Shown: positions 3,892 through 5,354 of the stretch, one piece after another
Layout of the letters: each line of letters opens with the position of its first letter
Position numbering within the stretch: the first letter of the stretch is position 1
Assembly (NCBI GenBank): GCA_045629725.1
Contig: JAZQRT010000018.1
Location: 1 to 5,354 of the forward strand
Source of the DNA: SIG714 sp045629725
GTDB taxonomy: Bacteria > Bacillota > Clostridia > Oscillospirales > CAG-272
Reading direction: 5' to 3'
DNA: 5,354 nucleotides
Made by a program: the position numbers and the translations under genes
The notes under the pieces: model-generated
Told to the model about the DNA's origin: nothing
The model's input: only the letters and a program-made list of their open reading frames with translations
The model's database searches: none

Positions 3892-5354
3892 ATGGATCTT
3901 ATAGGTGAAATATTGGGAACTCCCCTTGGATATCTTTTGAAGTTCTGTTATGATATCTTTAAGGATTACGGCGTTGCCATCATTGTGTTTACACTTCTTA
4001 CCAAAGTGGTGCTTTTCCCTGTATCACTTCTTGTTCAGAAAAATTCCGTCAAGATGATAAAGATGAAGCCCGAGCTTGATCAGCTTAAGTATCAGTATAT
4101 TGACGATAAGGACGCGCTTCTTGACGCTCAAAGCGCACTTTATAAAAAGGAAAAGTACAGTCCCTTTGCAGGAATGATACCCTTGTTTATTCAGCTTCCC
4201 CTTATTTTCGGACTTATCGACGTTGTTTATAAGCCCCTTAAGCATATTCTTCACATGCCTGCAGAGGTCATCAACGCATTTATCGAAAAGACAAAGGAGC
4301 TGTCAGGACTTACGGACCTTGGTTCAACGGCAGAGCTGACTGTTATGCAGTACGTAAGAAATGCCGAATACCGCGAGGCATTCCTTTCCCTTGATGGCGG
4401 CGCTCTTGCAGGTCATGATATTGCGGGATTTATGGAGCAGATGCAGTCCATCAATATGAATTTCCTCGGCATTGACCTTTCAAGCGTGCCCACACTTGCT
4501 TTCAATTTGCTTCTCCTTATTCCCGTATTTGCAGGACTTTCGGCACTTCTTATGTGTATTGAGCAGAACCGCGTAAACGTGCTTCAGCTTGAGCAGGGCT
4601 TTTTTGCAAGATGGGGAATGACAATCTTTATGATCGCATTTTCTACTTATTTTGCCTTCCTTGTGCCCGGAGGAGTTGGTCTTTACTGGGTATTCGGTAA
4701 CCTTTTTGCAATTCCCGTGATGTATCTTGTAAATCTTATTTACGACCCAAAGAAATATATAGATTATAAGACTCTCAACAGCATGAAGGAAAAGGCATCT
4801 GCCGAGGCAAAGGCAAACCGCGAAAACCATGCTCTTTCCAAGAAATATTACAAAGAGATCTGCCGCGGTGACAATCTTCAGAAAATGGATCTTGTATTTT
4901 ATTCCGAGGGCAGCGGCTTCTATAAATATTTTGAAAACATTATTGATGCGATACTCAAGAACTCCGATATTCAGATCACTTATATCACGAGCGATCCTAA
5001 GGATGCAATATTCAGCAAAAATGAGCCCCGCATCAAGCCCTACTATATAAGCGGAAACCATCTTATTACTCTTATGATGAAGCTTGAGTGTAAGATCGTT
5101 GTTATGACTACTCCCGACCTTCAGAAATATCACATCAAGCGTTCAAAAATGAAGAAGAACATTGAGTATATCTACGTTGACCATGGCTGTACCTCCCTTA
5201 ACCTTACTTACAGAACAGGCGCGCTTGACCATTTTGACACGATCTTTGCCGTAAGCCGTGAGCAGGGACTTGAGGTCCGCGCTATTGAAAAGCTCAGAGA
5301 TACTCATAAAAAGAGAATCGTAAAGTGCGGTTACGGTCTTATTGATAATATGCT
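3892..5354 (+). CDS. YidC/Oxa1 insertase fused to TagB/TagF-type CDP-glycerol glycerophosphotransferase (3' end beyond window)
   Basis: ATG 3892 follows GGAG by 8 bases, 15 bases after the signal peptidase stop. The frame is open to the window end (487 full codons). Residues 1-290 are YidC-like: a first TM (about 26-48) with TLLTKVVLFP and Lys38 at the place of the conserved groove Arg; a charged cytosolic helical hairpin (about 50-90, with KMKPELDQLKYQY); YSPFAGMIPLFIQLP (89-103) opening TM2; an outer loop of about 85 residues; then TM3 (about 203-222), TM4 (about 242-259) and TM5 (about 263-283). A basic linker follows (285-325). Residues 332 onward match the Glyphos_transf family: VFYSEGSGFYKYF, YITSDPKD, MTTPDLQKYHIKRSK, IYVDHG (His431-Gly432, catalytic-box position), LDHFDTIFAVS and CGYGLID. 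TagB/TagF enzymes move glycerol-phosphate from CDP-glycerol to wall teichoic acid precursors on the cytosolic face, where the YidC C-terminus lies. No stop, frameshift or internal ribosome site separates the two domains. The N-terminal lipoprotein signal of canonical Gram-positive YidC is absent, and there is no rnpA/jag context, so this is an accessory YidC. Confidence 0.9.
   Translation, partial: MDLIGEILGTPLGYLLKFCYDIFKDYGVAIIVFTLLTKVVLFPVSLLVQKNSVKMIKMKPELDQLKYQYIDDKDALLDAQSALYKKEKYSPFAGMIPLFIQLPLIFGLIDVVYKPLKHILHMPAEVINAFIEKTKELSGLTDLGSTAELTVMQYVRNAEYREAFLSLDGGALAGHDIAGFMEQMQSINMNFLGIDLSSVPTLAFNLLLLIPVFAGLSALLMCIEQNRVNVLQLEQGFFARWGMTIFMIAFSTYFAFLVPGGVGLYWVFGNLFAIPVMYLVNLIYDPKKYIDYKTLNSMKEKASAEAKANRENHALSKKYYKEICRGDNLQKMDLVFYSEGSGFYKYFENIIDAILKNSDIQITYITSDPKDAIFSKNEPRIKPYYISGNHLITLMMKLECKIVVMTTPDLQKYHIKRSKMKKNIEYIYVDHGCTSLNLTYRTGALDHFDTIFAVSREQGLEVRAIEKLRDTHKKRIVKCGYGLIDNM

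Noticed and set aside
4024..4254. Open frame on the - strand within the YidC region
   Set aside because: Antisense shadow of conserved YidC coding sequence.
4786..4890. Internal start making the TagF domain a separate protein
   Set aside because: In-frame ATGs at 4786 and 4888 have no ribosome-site-like sequence before them, and there is no stop upstream of them. A continuous fusion is the simplest reading.
4480..5133. Long - strand open frame (217 codons)
   Set aside because: It lies antisense to the fusion gene, whose + strand translation shows clear YidC and TagF motifs. The - strand product is low-complexity and resembles nothing I know.
1..5354. CRISPR array, tRNA or rRNA genes
   Set aside because: No regularly spaced direct repeats, no cloverleaf and no rRNA-like sequence were seen on either strand.

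Overview
The window suggests a low-GC Gram-positive bacterium of the Clostridia, probably a gut Oscillospiraceae/Ruminococcaceae-type organism. The signs are strong AGGAGG-type ribosome binding sites, a consensus sigma-A promoter, a lipobox lipoprotein, a short Gram-positive-style signal peptidase I and a clostridial-type YidC. No ribosomal RNA or other taxonomic marker is present, so this placement is inference.

Layout, all on the + strand. (1) Positions 1-180 hold the C-terminal end of an IS200-like / REP-associated tyrosine transposase (RAYT), followed directly by two small palindromes. (2) Positions 276-749 encode a small unrecognised lipoprotein, closed by a strong hairpin terminator at 818-847. 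(3) The gene-poor stretch 750-1188 carries that terminator, a GC-rich REP-like palindrome (885-906), a possible decayed reading frame (997-1146), a near-perfect extended -10 promoter (1097-1125) and a leader hairpin. (4) From 1189 to the right edge runs a four-gene operon: a five-TM LtaS/sulfatase-superfamily membrane enzyme; a 93-aa 'YLDP' small membrane protein; a 173-aa signal peptidase I whose start overlaps the previous stop; and a long ORF cut by the window end.

The last ORF is the most striking feature. Residues about 1-290 are a YidC/Oxa1 membrane insertase. From about residue 330 the same uninterrupted frame continues into a TagB/TagF-type CDP-glycerol glycerophosphotransferase domain. 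It was found by translating the + strand directly, because it has no stop inside the window. The topology fits: the YidC C-terminus is cytosolic, and TagB/TagF enzymes work on the cytosolic membrane face.

Working hypothesis (inference): the operon is a compact cell-envelope module. The YidC-anchored transferase would make or prime a polyol-phosphate polymer on the inner face, the LtaS-like enzyme would transfer or trim phospho-groups on the outer face, and the dedicated signal peptidase and small membrane protein would assist processing or assembly. I know of no characterised pathway with exactly this set.
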